DNA of 64,000 bases from Streptococcus parasanguinis (GTDB lineage: Bacteria > Bacillota > Bacilli > Lactobacillales > Streptococcaceae), in NCBI RefSeq assembly GCF_901875555.1, contig NZ_CABFMD010000003.1, forward strand, positions 1 to 64,000. The letters run 5' to 3'. Each line of letters begins with the position of its first letter. Positions within the stretch are counted from its first letter, which is position 1. The translations under genes were made by a program, and so were the position numbers. Shown here piece by piece: positions 35,765 to 46,200 of the stretch. The notes under the pieces were generated by a model. The model worked only from the letters and a program-made list of their open reading frames with translations, did no database searches and was not told the origin of the DNA.

Positions 35765-36698
35765 CCAAATGAAAAAAGATGAATTGTTCGAAGGATTCTA
35801 TTTGATCAAGTCAGCAGAAGTGCGTCAAACGCGGGCCGGGAAGAACTACTTAGCCTTTGTGTTCCAAGATGAGACCGGAACCATCGAAGGCAAATTATGG
35901 GACGCTCAACCCCACAATGTAGAGAGCTTTACAGCTGGGCGCGTGGTCCATATGACTGGACGTCGGGAAGTTTACAATAATACCCCGCAAGTCAATCAAT
36001 TGAACATGCGCTTGCCCCAAGCAGGAGAGCCTAGCAATCCAGCAGACTTCAAGGAAAAACCACCAGTAGATCCTAAGGAATTGCATGAATACTTGTCAAA
36101 TATGATTTTCAAAATTGAAAATCCAGTCTGGCAACGGATTGTCCGGGCCCTCTATGGGAAATATGAGAAAGAGTTTTATAGCTATCCAGCTGCTAAAACC
36201 AACCACCACGCTTTTGAAGCAGGTCTTGCTTATCATACGGCGACCATGGTCCGCTTGGCAGATAGTATCGGTGATATCTATCCTCAGTTGAATAAGAGCT
36301 TGCTCTTTGCAGGGATTATGTTGCACGATTTGGCCAAAGTGATCGAGTTGACGGGGCCGGAAAATACAGAATACACCGTTCGGGGCAACCTCATCGGCCA
36401 CATTGCACTGATCGATGAAGAAGTTACCAAGGTCTTGCAAGACTTGAAGATTGATGACCAAAAAGAAGAAGTGATCGTCCTTCGCCATGTGATCTTGAGT
36501 CACCATGGCTTGCTCGAATACGGTAGCCCTGTTCGTCCAAAGATCATGGAAGCAGAGATCATTCACATGATTGATAATCTAGATGCGGAAATGATGATGA
36601 TGACAACTGCTCTTGGCTTGGTCGGTCCAGGAGAGATGACCAATAAAATCTTTGCCATGGAAAACAGATCCTTCTATAAACCGAATCTCGATGAATAA
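35751..36698 (+). CDS. yhaM: 3'-5' exoribonuclease YhaM (CBF1)
   Basis: The 315-residue protein has an N-terminal OB fold (about 15-95) and an HD domain with HHAFEAGLAYHT near residue 160 and MLHDLAK near 202, the YhaM/CBF1 arrangement. It trims RNA 3' ends; in pneumococcus it affects the stability of small RNAs. I chose ATG 35751 (MVKINQMKKDEL), which has GGAG upstream; ATG 35748 is adjacent. It overlaps the rmuC end by 14 bp. Confidence 0.92.
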   Translation: MVKINQMKKDELFEGFYLIKSAEVRQTRAGKNYLAFVFQDETGTIEGKLWDAQPHNVESFTAGRVVHMTGRREVYNNTPQVNQLNMRLPQAGEPSNPADFKEKPPVDPKELHEYLSNMIFKIENPVWQRIVRALYGKYEKEFYSYPAAKTNHHAFEAGLAYHTATMVRLADSIGDIYPQLNKSLLFAGIMLHDLAKVIELTGPENTEYTVRGNLIGHIALIDEEVTKVLQDLKIDDQKEEVIVLRHVILSHHGLLEYGSPVRPKIMEAEIIHMIDNLDAEMMMMTTALGLVGPGEMTNKIFAMENRSFYKPNLDE

Positions 36699-36747
36699 AA
36701 ACAGTGAGAAATACGGGAATGATTTTGCTAAAATTGAAATAATCAGG

Positions 36748-36790
36748 AAAAAACGGCCTTCTGTAAATCAGAATGTTCGTTTTTTTCGCT
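36748..36790 (+). terminator. Terminator-like hairpin after yhaM, overlapping a Pur-box-like site
   Basis: AAAAAACGGCC-TTCTG / CAGAA-TGTT-CGTTTTTTT forms an imperfect stem followed by T7. Its right arm contains AATGTTCGTTTTT (36772-36784), a 12 of 13 match to the reverse PurR box AWWGTTCGGWWWT, located where the purR -35 should be. Confidence 0.5.
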
Positions 36791-36795
36791 TCTTA

Positions 36796-36804
36796 TGGTA
36801 TAAT
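36796..36804 (+). promoter_or_regulatory. Extended -10 promoter of purR
   Basis: TGGTATAAT (TATAAT 36799-36804), 28 bp before the purR ATG. Confidence 0.6.
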
Positions 36805-36831
36805 GATAGAAAAAAACTACATGGTGAGAAA

Positions 36832-37647
36832 ATGAAATTAAGAAGAAGTGAACGGATGGTCGTGATTTCTAATTACTTGATCAACCATCCTTATGAATTG
36901 ACTAGCCTCAATACTTTTGCGGAAAAGTATGAGTCAGCCAAATCTTCCATCTCAGAAGATATCGTAATCATTAAGCGTGCGTTTGAAGAGATGGAAATCG
37001 GAAATATTGAGACCATTACAGGAGCTGGTGGAGGCGTGATCTTTACACCGTCTATCTCAGATCAAGAGTCCAAAGAAATCGTCGAGGATCTTTGCAAGCA
37101 ACTGTCTGAAAGTGATCGTATCCTTCCTGGTGGCTACATATACTTGTCTGATCTTTTGAGCAATCCAAAGATTTTGAATCGTATCGGCCGCATCATTGCC
37201 AAAGCATTCCGGAACAAGAAGATTGATGCTGTTATGACCGTAGCGACCAAGGGAGTCCCTTTAGCCAACGCAGTAGCTAATGTCTTGAATGTTCCATTCG
37301 TCATTGTCCGTCGTGATTTAAAAATCACAGAAGGGTCAACCGTTAGTGTCAACTATGTTTCAGGTTCAAGTGGGGATCGCATTGAGAAAATGTTCCTTTC
37401 AAAACGGAGCCTAAAAGCAGGAAGCCGGGTCTTGATTGTCGATGACTTCCTTAAAGGTGGCGGAACGATTAACGGAATGGTCAGTCTCTTGTCTGAATTC
37501 GATTCTGAATTAGCAGGGGTAGCAGTTTTTGCAGATAATGCTGCAACCGACCGTGAATTCTTTGAACACAAATCCTTATTGCGCGTGACCAACATCGATG
37601 TAAAAGAAAATAAATTGAGTGTCGAAGTTGGGAATATCTTTGATTAA
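36832..37647 (+). CDS. purR: Pur operon regulator PurR
   Basis: The 271-residue protein has an N-terminal winged helix (about 1-73) and a phosphoribosyltransferase-like domain with VLIVDDFLKGGGT near residue 200, which binds PRPP as effector. In lactococci and streptococci PurR is typically an activator of purine synthesis genes; in Bacillus it is a repressor. ATG 36832 (MKLRRSERM) is the family start; the frame extends upstream through the promoter without similarity. A Pur-box-like sequence just upstream suggests autoregulation (inference). Confidence 0.94.
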   Translation: MKLRRSERMVVISNYLINHPYELTSLNTFAEKYESAKSSISEDIVIIKRAFEEMEIGNIETITGAGGGVIFTPSISDQESKEIVEDLCKQLSESDRILPGGYIYLSDLLSNPKILNRIGRIIAKAFRNKKIDAVMTVATKGVPLANAVANVLNVPFVIVRRDLKITEGSTVSVNYVSGSSGDRIEKMFLSKRSLKAGSRVLIVDDFLKGGGTINGMVSLLSEFDSELAGVAVFADNAATDREFFEHKSLLRVTNIDVKENKLSVEVGNIFD

Positions 37648-37670
37648 GAGCAACCAAGGAGGATCAAAAA

Positions 37671-38201
37671 GTGAAAAGAATTTTAGATCGATTTGATAAT
37701 AGTCCTTTGTGGATTCGCTTGGTGACAGTTCTGTCTCTATCCTTTATTTTGGTAGCTGGCTTGTACACCGTTAAAAAGAATACAGCTGCCCAGGTAACGA
37801 CAGAAATTCAACCTTCTAAAAAAACAGGTTCCCTTCCAGTGAAAAAGGAAACAAAGGAAGAAAAAGAAAAGAAAAATACAGAAGCTGCAGAAAAAGCTGT
37901 TGTGCAAATGGAGACCAATCCTAGTCAAGACACTGTGAACGCGGCTCAAACTGCCGTCAAAAAAGTAAAGGATGAGACTCAAAAACAATCGCTCACAGCC
38001 CGTATCCAATACATTGCCAATTATTATGGTTTGACCTATGAAGGGGATGCTACAGCGACCCAACAAAATCAAACGGATGCCAATGCTAACGCTAATGCAA
38101 ATGGTGGGGCAGGTGTTGCAACAGACCCTGCTCAGCAGCAACAGTCAACTCCAGCAGTAGATGGAGGAGCACAAGCGCCGGCTGAAACAGCTCAACAATA
38201 G
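37671..38201 (+). CDS. Single-pass membrane protein of unknown function
   Basis: The 176-residue protein has a short basic N-terminus, one membrane segment (about residues 17-34, IRLVTVLSLSFILVAGLY), a charged Lys/Glu-rich stretch (50-75), a helical middle (80-125) and a low-complexity Asn/Ala/Gln/Pro tail. It is probably membrane-anchored with an extracellular tail. GTG 37671 follows GGAGGATC. It lies 23 bp after purR and before the rpsL promoter. I do not recognise the family. Confidence 0.8.
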   Translation: MKRILDRFDNSPLWIRLVTVLSLSFILVAGLYTVKKNTAAQVTTEIQPSKKTGSLPVKKETKEEKEKKNTEAAEKAVVQMETNPSQDTVNAAQTAVKKVKDETQKQSLTARIQYIANYYGLTYEGDATATQQNQTDANANANANGGAGVATDPAQQQQSTPAVDGGAQAPAETAQQ

Positions 38202-38236
38202 AGTTTTTGAAGTTAGGGAAAATATAAAAAAAGATC

Positions 38237-38265
38237 TTGCAATCAAAGTGCCGTCGTGTTATAAT
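38237..38265 (+). promoter_or_regulatory. Promoter of rpsL-rpsG
   Basis: TTGCAA (38237-38242), a 17-bp spacer and TATAAT (38260-38265). Confidence 0.8.
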
Positions 38266-38300
38266 AATAGACGGTACTTTTTACTTTTGGTCTCTCAAGA

Positions 38301-38370
38301 GTGTACAGGGACGTGCTGACAAATGTTGCAAAAGTACACACGGATGGTAGCTGTCACCAAGTGTACCATC
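38301..38370 (+). promoter_or_regulatory. Structured leader of rpsL
   Basis: The about 130-nt leader contains two hairpins: GTGTAC/GTACAC (38301-38306, 38334-38339) and GATGGTA/TACCATC (38343-38349, 38364-38370). No intrinsic terminator follows. Autogenous control of this operon by a ribosomal protein is known in other bacteria; whether this leader does it is inferred. Confidence 0.5.
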
Positions 38371-38403
38371 ACCAAAAATAAAAAATTTCACAGGAGAATG
38401 TAG

Positions 38404-38817
38404 ATGCCTACAATTAACCAATTGGTTCGCAAACCGCGTAAATCAAAAGTAGAAAAATCTAAATCACCAGCTTTGAACGTTGGTTACAACAGTCATAAAA
38501 AAGTTCAAACAAACGTTTCTTCACCACAAAAACGTGGTGTTGCAACTCGTGTTGGAACAATGACACCTAAAAAACCTAACTCTGCCCTTCGTAAATTTGC
38601 CCGTGTACGTTTGAGCAACTTGATCGAAGTGACAGCTTATATCCCAGGTATCGGACACAACTTGCAAGAACACAGCGTGGTTCTTCTTCGTGGTGGACGT
38701 GTAAAAGACCTTCCAGGGGTACGTTACCATATCGTCCGTGGAGCACTTGATACTGCAGGTGTAAACGATCGTAAACAAGGCCGTTCTAAATACGGTACTA
38801 AAAAACCAAAAGCATAA
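38404..38817 (+). CDS. rpsL: 30S ribosomal protein S12
   Basis: The 137-residue protein has the full S12 pattern, including [15 protein letters not shown] and the decoding-site loop [12 protein letters not shown]. At the position of the classic streptomycin-resistance Lys (KKPNSALRK) wild-type residues are present. CAGGAG precedes the ATG. Codon use is that of highly expressed genes. It is 19 bp upstream of rpsG. Confidence 0.99.
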   Translation: MPTINQLVRKPRKSKVEKSKSPALNVGYNSHKKVQTNVSSPQKRGVATRVGTMTPKKPNSALRKFARVRLSNLIEVTAYIPGIGHNLQEHSVVLLRGGRVKDLPGVRYHIVRGALDTAGVNDRKQGRSKYGTKKPKA

Positions 38818-38836
38818 GGAAAGGGGATAAAGAGAA

Positions 38837-39307
38837 ATGAGTCGTAAAAACCGTGCGCCTAAACGCGATGTATTGCCAGATCCGCTTTACAATTCACAAT
38901 TAGTTACTCGTCTTATCAACCGCGTTATGCTTGATGGTAAACGTGGTACAGCTGCTTCAATCGTTTACGGAGCTTTCGAACAAATCAAAGAAGCTACTGG
39001 AAACGATGCTCTTGAAGTATTCGAAACAGCTATGGAAAACATCATGCCTGTACTTGAAGTACGTGCACGCCGTGTTGGTGGATCTAACTACCAAGTCCCA
39101 GTTGAAGTTCGTCCAGAACGTCGTACAACACTTGGACTTCGTTGGTTGGTAACAATCGCTCGTCAACGTGGTGAACACACAATGGTTGATCGTCTTGCAA
39201 AAGAAATCTTGGATGCTGCTAACAACACTGGTGCAGCAGTTAAGAAACGTGAAGATACTCACCGTATGGCAGAAGCCAACCGTGCCTTCGCACACTTCCG
39301 TTGGTAA
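38837..39307 (+). CDS. rpsG: 30S ribosomal protein S7
   Basis: The 156-residue protein starts [20 protein letters not shown] and contains [14 protein letters not shown]; length equals the bacterial norm. It nucleates assembly of the 30S head and commonly acts as translational regulator of its own operon. AAAGGGG precedes the ATG. The 381-bp gap to fusA holds structured motifs and a promoter, so fusA is at least partly separate. Confidence 0.99.
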   Translation: MSRKNRAPKRDVLPDPLYNSQLVTRLINRVMLDGKRGTAASIVYGAFEQIKEATGNDALEVFETAMENIMPVLEVRARRVGGSNYQVPVEVRPERRTTLGLRWLVTIARQRGEHTMVDRLAKEILDAANNTGAAVKKREDTHRMAEANRAFAHFRW

Positions 39308-39345
39308 GATTAAGATACTAAGGGCGTTAAAAAAGCGACTGAAAA

Positions 39346-39419
39346 TTAGGAAGCTTGACGCAGAATCAAAGATTCCAGGAAAGCTTATCTATTTTCCGAG
39401 CTTTTAGCCCGGGTTCAAT
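39346..39419 (+). ncRNA. Two-hairpin RNA motif, copy A (rpsG-fusA intergenic)
   Basis: Hairpin I: outer AAGCTT/AAGCTT (39351-39356, 39381-39386) and inner GAATC/GATTC (39363-39367, 39371-39375). Hairpin II: CCGAGC/GCCCGG (39396-39401, 39407-39412), then GGGTTCAAT. A diverged copy follows at 39454. Confidence 0.6.
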
Positions 39420-39453
39420 TATGATACCAAGAGCGGCAAAGGCCCAAGGCAAA

Positions 39454-39528
39454 AATAGGAAACTGATGCAGTGTTCCGTGAACACAAAGCAGTTTATCTT
39501 TTTTGCACCGGGCCTCGCTCGGGTTCAA
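39454..39528 (+). ncRNA. Two-hairpin RNA motif, copy B
   Basis: Hairpin I: AAACTG/CAGTTT (39460-39465, 39490-39495) and GTGTTC/GAACAC (39471-39476, 39480-39485). Hairpin II: CCGGGC/GCTCGG (39508-39513, 39517-39522), then GGGTTCAAA. Compared with copy A the stems differ in sequence but stay paired. A further hairpin, ATGATTCAACTC / GAGTTG...AATCAT, lies at 39555-39593. Confidence 0.6.
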
Positions 39529-39643
39529 ATTAGCTAAAACGAATAGTATTAGCTATGATTCAACTCACCAACGAGTTGAAACCAACAAATCATGAAAACA
39601 CTGAGAACGGGTGGGTCCTGCCTATCCGTTTTTATTGAAATCG

Positions 39644-39652
39644 TGTTATAAT
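39644..39652 (+). promoter_or_regulatory. Extended -10 promoter of fusA
   Basis: TGTTATAAT (TATAAT 39647-39652), 37 bp before the fusA ATG; the -35 is weak. Confidence 0.6.
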
Positions 39653-39688
39653 AGAATAGAAATAAAAAATATAGGAGAAACAAACCTC

Positions 39689-41770
39689 ATGGCACGCGAA
39701 TTTTCACTTGAAAAAACTCGTAATATCGGTATCATGGCTCACGTCGATGCTGGTAAAACAACTACAACTGAGCGTATCCTTTACTACACTGGTAAGATTC
39801 ACAAAATCGGTGAAACTCACGAAGGTGCGTCACAAATGGACTGGATGGAGCAAGAGCAAGAACGTGGTATTACCATCACATCTGCCGCTACAACAGCTCA
39901 ATGGAAAGACACTCGTGTAAACATCATCGACACCCCGGGACACGTGGATTTCACTATCGAAGTTCAACGTTCACTCCGCGTTTTGGATGGTGCGGTTACC
40001 GTTCTTGACTCTCAATCAGGTGTTGAGCCTCAAACTGAAACAGTTTGGCGTCAAGCAACTGAATACGGAGTTCCACGTATTGTATTCGCCAACAAGATGG
40101 ATAAAATCGGTGCTGACTTCCTTTACTCAGTAAGCACACTTCATGACCGTCTTCAAGCAAACGCTCACCCAATTCAATTGCCAATCGGTTCTGAAGATGA
40201 CTTCCGCGGAATCATTGACTTGATCAAGATGAAAGCTGAAATCTATACCAACGACCTTGGTACAGATATCCTTGAAGAAGATATTCCAGCTGAATACCTT
40301 GAACAAGCTCAAGAATACCGTGAAAAATTGGTTGAAGCAGTTGCTGAAACTGATGAAGACTTGATGATGAAATACCTTGAAGGGGAAGAAATCACAAACG
40401 AAGAATTGAAAGCTGGTATCCGTAAAGCGACAATCAACGTTGAATTCTACCCAGTACTTTGTGGTTCTGCCTTCAAGAACAAAGGGGTTCAATTGATGTT
40501 GGATGCAGTCCTTGACTACCTTCCAAGCCCACTTGATATCCCTGCAATCAAGGGTGTAAACCCAGACACAGACGAAGAAGAAGAACGTCCAGCATCTGAC
40601 GAAGAGCCATTTGCAGCTCTTGCCTTCAAGATCATGACTGACCCATTCGTAGGTCGTTTGACATTCTTCCGTGTTTACTCAGGTGTCTTGAACTCAGGTT
40701 CATACGTATTGAACACTTCTAAAGGTAAACGTGAACGTATCGGACGTATCCTTCAAATGCACGCCAACACTCGTAAAGAAATCGAAACAGTTTACTCTGG
40801 AGATATCGCTGCTGCCGTTGGTTTGAAAGATACAACAACTGGTGACTCATTGACAGATGAAAAAGCAAAAATCATCCTTGAATCAATCGAAGTTCCAGAA
40901 CCAGTTATTCAATTGATGGTTGAGCCTAAATCTAAAGCAGACCAAGACAAGATGGGTATCGCCCTTCAAAAATTGGCTGAAGAAGATCCAACATTCCGTG
41001 TTGAAACAAACCCTGAAACTGGTGAAACAGTTATCTCTGGTATGGGTGAGTTGCACTTGGATGTCCTTGTTGACCGTATGAAACGTGAATTCAAGGTTGA
41101 AGCAAACGTTGGTGCTCCTCAAGTATCTTACCGTGAAACATTCCGTGCTTCTACACAAGCACGTGGATTCTTCAAACGTCAATCTGGTGGTAAAGGTCAG
41201 TTTGGTGATGTTTGGATCGAATTTACTCCAAACGAAGAAGGTAAAGGATTCGAGTTCGAAAATGCGATCGTCGGTGGTGTGGTTCCACGTGAATTCATCC
41301 CTGCAGTAGAAAAAGGACTTCAAGAATCTATGGCGAATGGTGTTCTTGCTGGTTACCCAATGGTTGACGTGAAAGCCAAACTTTACGATGGTTCATACCA
41401 CGATGTCGACTCATCTGAAACTGCCTTCAAGATCGCTGCATCTCTTGCGCTTAAAGAAGCTGCTAAGACTGCACAGCCAGCTATCCTTGAACCAATGATG
41501 CTTGTAACGATCACAGTTCCTGAAGAAAACCTTGGGGATGTTATGGGGCACGTAACTGCTCGTCGTGGACGTGTAGATGGTATGGAAGCACACGGTGCAA
41601 GCCAAATCGTTCGTGCTTATGTACCGCTTGCTGAAATGTTCGGTTACGCTACTGTTCTTCGTTCTGCAACTCAAGGACGTGGTACCTTCATGATGGTATT
41701 CGACCACTACGAAGATGTACCAAAATCAGTACAAGAAGAAATCATTAAAAAAGCTAAAGGTGAAGCTTAA
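39689..41770 (+). CDS. fusA: Translation elongation factor G
   Basis: The 693-residue GTPase drives ribosomal translocation. It has G1 AHVDAGKTT near residue 17, the switch II DTPGHVD near 82, NKMDK near 136 and the C-terminal domains IV-V with [13 protein letters not shown] chose ATG 39689 ([12 protein letters not shown]) with TAGGAGA upstream; the longer frame from 39611 covers the promoter. Codon use is strongly biased, as for highly expressed genes. Confidence 0.99.
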   Translation: MAREFSLEKTRNIGIMAHVDAGKTTTTERILYYTGKIHKIGETHEGASQMDWMEQEQERGITITSAATTAQWKDTRVNIIDTPGHVDFTIEVQRSLRVLDGAVTVLDSQSGVEPQTETVWRQATEYGVPRIVFANKMDKIGADFLYSVSTLHDRLQANAHPIQLPIGSEDDFRGIIDLIKMKAEIYTNDLGTDILEEDIPAEYLEQAQEYREKLVEAVAETDEDLMMKYLEGEEITNEELKAGIRKATINVEFYPVLCGSAFKNKGVQLMLDAVLDYLPSPLDIPAIKGVNPDTDEEEERPASDEEPFAALAFKIMTDPFVGRLTFFRVYSGVLNSGSYVLNTSKGKRERIGRILQMHANTRKEIETVYSGDIAAAVGLKDTTTGDSLTDEKAKIILESIEVPEPVIQLMVEPKSKADQDKMGIALQKLAEEDPTFRVETNPETGETVISGMGELHLDVLVDRMKREFKVEANVGAPQVSYRETFRASTQARGFFKRQSGGKGQFGDVWIEFTPNEEGKGFEFENAIVGGVVPREFIPAVEKGLQESMANGVLAGYPMVDVKAKLYDGSYHDVDSSETAFKIAASLALKEAAKTAQPAILEPMMLVTITVPEENLGDVMGHVTARRGRVDGMEAHGASQIVRAYVPLAEMFGYATVLRSATQGRGTFMMVFDHYEDVPKSVQEEIIKKAKGEA

Positions 41771-41785
41771 TTTGCCAAAACTAAA

Positions 41786-41816
41786 AAACTCTTCCCATTT
41801 TGGGAAGAGTTTTTGT
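41786..41816 (+). terminator. Terminator after fusA
   Basis: AAAACTCTTCCC / GGGAAGAGTTTTT with a short loop. Confidence 0.9.
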
Positions 41817-41934
41817 TTGTTCCAAAAGTGAGTACTAGTAAAAAAGGCTCTTCCTATCGATCAGGCCTTTGTGAAAAAACTTTAATAAAAAAGGTTCTGA
41901 CCGATGATAATTCTTGCTTTTCGTAGGGAAATAG

Positions 41935-41963
41935 TTGCTTTTTAATGTAATAAAGTATATAAT
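41935..41963 (+). promoter_or_regulatory. Promoter of gap
   Basis: TTGCTT (41935-41940), a 17-bp spacer and TATAAT (41958-41963). Confidence 0.75.
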
Positions 41964-42049
41964 AGTAACTGTTAAAAGATGTTTGGCGCTGTGTCAAGTT
42001 ACTCTTTTCACATAAAAATTTTTTGATTTTCATAAGGAGGAAATCACGA

Positions 42050-43060
42050 ATGGTAGTTAAAGTTGGTATTAACGGTTTCGGTCGTATCGGACGTCTTGCT
42101 TTCCGTCGTATCCAAAACGTAGAAGGTGTTGAAGTTACTCGCATCAACGACCTTACAGATCCAGTTATGCTTGCACACTTGTTGAAATACGATACAACTC
42201 AAGGTCGTTTCGACGGTACTGTGGAAGTTAAAGAAGGTGGATTCGAAGTTAACGGTAAATTCGTTAAAGTTTCTGCTGAACGCGATCCAGAACAAATCGA
42301 CTGGGCTAACGACGGTGTAGAAATCGTTCTTGAAGCAACTGGTTTCTTTGCTACTAAAGCAGCTGCTGAAAAACACTTGCATGCTGGTGGTGCTAAGAAA
42401 GTTGTTATCACTGCTCCTGGTGGATCAGATGTTAAAACAGTCGTATTTAACACTAACCACGATATTCTTGATGGTACTGAAACAGTTATCTCAGGTGCTT
42501 CATGTACTACAAACTGTTTGGCTCCAATGGCTAAAGCTCTTCATGACAACTTCGGTATCGTTGAAGGTTTGATGACTACTATCCACGGTTACACTGGTGA
42601 CCAAATGGTTCTTGACGGACCACACCGTAAAGGTGACCTTCGCCGTGCTCGTGCTGCTGCAGCTAACATCGTTCCTAACTCAACTGGTGCTGCTAAAGCA
42701 ATCGGTTTGGTTATCCCTGAATTGAACGGTAAATTGGACGGAGCTGCTCAACGTGTTCCTGTTCCAACTGGTTCAGTAACTGAATTGGTAGCAGTTCTTG
42801 ATAAGAACGTTACTGTTGATGAAGTAAACGCAGCTATGAAAGCAGCTTCTAACGAATCATACGGATACACTGAAGATCCAATCGTATCTTCTGATATCGT
42901 AGGTATGTCATTCGGTTCATTGTTTGACGCAACTCAAACTAAAGTTCTTGACGTTGACGGTAAACAATTGGTTAAAGTTGTTTCATGGTATGACAATGAA
43001 ATGTCTTACACTTCACAACTTGTTCGTACTCTTGAATACTTCGCAAAAATTGCTAAATAA
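42050..43060 (+). CDS. gap: Glyceraldehyde-3-phosphate dehydrogenase, type I
   Basis: The 336-residue glycolytic enzyme has the NAD-binding start [19 protein letters not shown] and catalytic Cys152 in ASCTTNC. It oxidises glyceraldehyde 3-phosphate to 1,3-bisphosphoglycerate. ATG 42050 follows AAGGAGG. Codon use is extremely biased. Streptococcal GAPDH is also found on the cell surface, though nothing here encodes a signal peptide. Confidence 0.98.
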   Translation: MVVKVGINGFGRIGRLAFRRIQNVEGVEVTRINDLTDPVMLAHLLKYDTTQGRFDGTVEVKEGGFEVNGKFVKVSAERDPEQIDWANDGVEIVLEATGFFATKAAAEKHLHAGGAKKVVITAPGGSDVKTVVFNTNHDILDGTETVISGASCTTNCLAPMAKALHDNFGIVEGLMTTIHGYTGDQMVLDGPHRKGDLRRARAAAANIVPNSTGAAKAIGLVIPELNGKLDGAAQRVPVPTGSVTELVAVLDKNVTVDEVNAAMKAASNESYGYTEDPIVSSDIVGMSFGSLFDATQTKVLDVDGKQLVKVVSWYDNEMSYTSQLVRTLEYFAKIAK

Positions 43061-43073
43061 TTCATGCGTATGA

Positions 43074-43101
43074 TGAGAGGAGGGAAACCTCCTCTTTTTT
43101 T
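43074..43101 (+). terminator. Terminator after gap
   Basis: GAGAGGAGG / CCTCCTC with a GAAA-type loop and T7. Confidence 0.9.
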
Positions 43102-43151
43102 GTACTTTTTTTAGGGTTTTCTCATCATATTATAGGAATCCCCAAAATAGA

Positions 43152-43180
43152 TTGACAGTGTTAATTGGATTAGGTATCCT
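43152..43180 (+). promoter_or_regulatory. Promoter of the endoglycosidase gene
   Basis: Perfect TTGACA (43152-43157), a 17-bp spacer and TATCCT (43175-43180). Confidence 0.75.
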
Positions 43181-43211
43181 ATTCTTGATTTTAGATTTCT
43201 AATACAAGGTA

Positions 43212-43226
43212 ATGAAAGCGATTGCA
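43212..43226 (+). promoter_or_regulatory. CcpA binding site (cre) downstream of the promoter
   Basis: ATGAAAGCGATTGCA fits WTGNAANCGNWNNCW at every defined position. It lies about 30 bp downstream of the -10, a place where CcpA blocks elongation, so glucose repression is predicted. Confidence 0.8.
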
Positions 43227-43294
43227 AGCCGCAGGGAAAGGAGCCAATGGAAATCGCTCAAGAAAAAGAAAAAAATCCATTCAAGGAGGTCAAA

Positions 43295-46200
43295 ATGAAA
43301 GGTCATCTATTTGAAAAGAAAGAACGATTTAGTATACGAAAATTTAGTGTGGGAGTTTGTTCTGCATTGATTGGATTAGCATTTTTAGGAACAGGAGCTG
43401 TCTCTGCAGATGAGGCAGTTTCTACTAGTGAACAAGCCTTAGAAGCATCTTCAGCAAGGACCGAAGATGTCAATCATTTGGTGAGAGAAGCAGGCGTCTA
43501 TACAGCGGATGCAGCACTTCCTACAGTTGATCCTGCAAAACCAGCCACAGCAGAAGCGGTCACTCCAGAGGCTAGTCCTACAGGTACAGAAGCTAGCTCT
43601 TCGACTACTGAAACTCCAGCTGTTTCAGAGACTGAAAAACCAAAAGTTGCAACTGAGAAAGTGCCCGATTTACCAACCAATGAAGAAAAACAATTAAGAC
43701 CAAAAGAGGTTAAGTTTGATACCTGGGATGATCTCTTGAAGTGGGAACCTGGAACACGAGTAGATGATGATTTGAACAGAGCAAGCGTTCCACTTGCAAG
43801 TCGTTTTCAAGGGAAACAAATTAATGTGCAAGCCAACCCTGAAGCGAAGATCCAAGCACTGTCAAATATGAACTCCAAAGCCAAGGATCATGCGTCTGTC
43901 GGTGGGGAAGAGTTTAAGGCCTATGCTTTTGATTACTGGCAATATTTGGATTCCATGGTCTTTTGGGAAGGTCTGGTTCCATCAGCAGATGTGATCGATG
44001 CTGCCCACCGAAATGGGGTTCCTATTTATGGAACAATCTTTTATAACTGGTCTAGCAGCATCAAGGATCAAGAACATTTTGCAGAAACCTTGAAAGAAGA
44101 TAGTGAAGGATCTAAAACTTTCCCGATCGCCCGTAAATTAGTCGAACTTGCCAAGTACTATGGTTTTGATGGCTATTTTATCAACCAAGAAACAACCGGA
44201 AATCTTGTACAACCATTGGGTCCAAAATTGAGAGATTTCCTTCTTTATACCAAGGAATATGCGAAGAGTCTCAACTATCCGATTAAGTATTCCTGGTATG
44301 ATGCTATGACGTATGAATATGGCCGTTACCATGAGAATGCACTTGGAGAATACAATTACAATTTCATGCAGCCAGAAAATGGGGAAAATCCAGTTGATAC
44401 CTTCTTTGCCAACTTCAACTGGGGTAAATCAGAAGTAGATTATTCGATCAGCACAGCTAAATGGATTAACCGGAATCCTTATGATGTTTTAGCGGGTCTC
44501 GAACTTCAAAAAGGAGGCTCTTATAAGACTAATGTAGACTGGAATGCCATTTTAGATGAACATGGCAAGTTGCGTCTATCCCTTGGTCTTTATGCACCTG
44601 ACACTATTACAGGTCTAGGAAAGACTGGAGAAGGTTACCATACCCATGAAGATCTATTCTGGACTGGTTTCCAAGGAGATCCGACCAAAGGAAAACCAGC
44701 AGACCAATCTTGGTATGGAATGTCTAATTTGGTTGTGGACAAAACCCCAATCACTAGTGAAGATTTTAATACTTCCTTCAATACTGGACACGGAAAACAC
44801 TGGTTTGTGGATGGCAAGATTTCTAAAGAAGGGGAATGGAACTACCGTTCTGTTTCTGGCTACCTTCCAACATGGCGTTGGTGGGTAGAGCATAGTGAAG
44901 ATAGTACACCATTAAAAGGTCGCTATGATTTTGATCAAGCCTACAATGGAGGAAATTCTCTAGCCTTTGAAGGAGATTTAAAAGCCAATAGCCGTCAAAA
45001 CGTCATGCTCTATTCGACCAAGATTCCTGTGACAGAAACGACAAAATTGAGCGTCAGTCATAAAGGTGGGGTCGGAGCTGCTGTTAGGGTTGCTGTTGCT
45101 ACAAAAGAAGACTACTCTGAATACGAATGGAAAGAATTGACACCGAGTGCGGATTGGTCTACTCAAACCTTTGATTTGGGAAGTTTGGCTGGCAAGACCA
45201 TTTATGCTGTGAAGATGTTCTTTGACCATGATACGGATGTCAAAGACTACAAATTTAATCTTGGCCAATTGTCGATTACGTCAAACCAAGAGAAACCAGC
45301 GACTCCAGCAGAAGTAACTGTTCGAGCAAAACGTCTACAAAATGCGCAAGAAGCAGAAGCAGTTCTCAATTTTAAAGGGGTAGCAGATGCGGATTATTAT
45401 GAAGTCTATGAAAAAGATGGCGACAACTGGCGTCTCTTAACAGGGTCTTCTGCGACAACCGTCTATCTACCAAAAGTTAGTCGTTCAGCAAGAGCTGAAG
45501 GGACTACTCAGGAACTCAAGGTTGTGGTAGTTGGAAAGAACGGTCAACGTTCAGATGCGGGAACTGTAGCCTTTGATTGGGGCATGACCGTGTCAGATAC
45601 CAGTCTACCAAAAGCTTTAGCGCCAAATGTGGTCATCGGAGCCAAAGTGATCGGTTCGAGCTTCCCAGATGCGGATGGTAGTGAAGGTATTGAAGGTATG
45701 TTAAATGGCACCATTACCAGTCTTTCAGATAAATGGTCATCTGCTCAATTGAGCGGAACCGTCGATATCCGCTTGACACAACCTCGGACCATTATTCGTT
45801 GGGTGATGGATCATGCTGGTGCTGGTGGGGAATCGGTCGATGATGGCAAAATGAATACCCGTGACTTCGACCTTTACTACAAGGACGAAGCTGGTGAGTG
45901 GAAATTAGCAAAAGAAGTTCGTGGCAATAAAGCCCATGTATCTGACATTACACTCGACCATCCGATCAAGGCTCAAGACTGGCGTCTCCATGTCATCACG
46001 GCAGATAACGGAACCCCATGGCAAGCCATCCGGATTTACAACTGGAAGATGTATGAAAGTCTGGATACTGAAACGGTCAACATCCCGATGAAACATGCTG
46101 CAGCGCAAAACCTAGGCAATCATTTTGTTCAAGTTGGTTTCAAAGATGTCCCGGCCAATACCACACTGACCCTTTATGCGGATAAAGAAGCCACTAGCCC

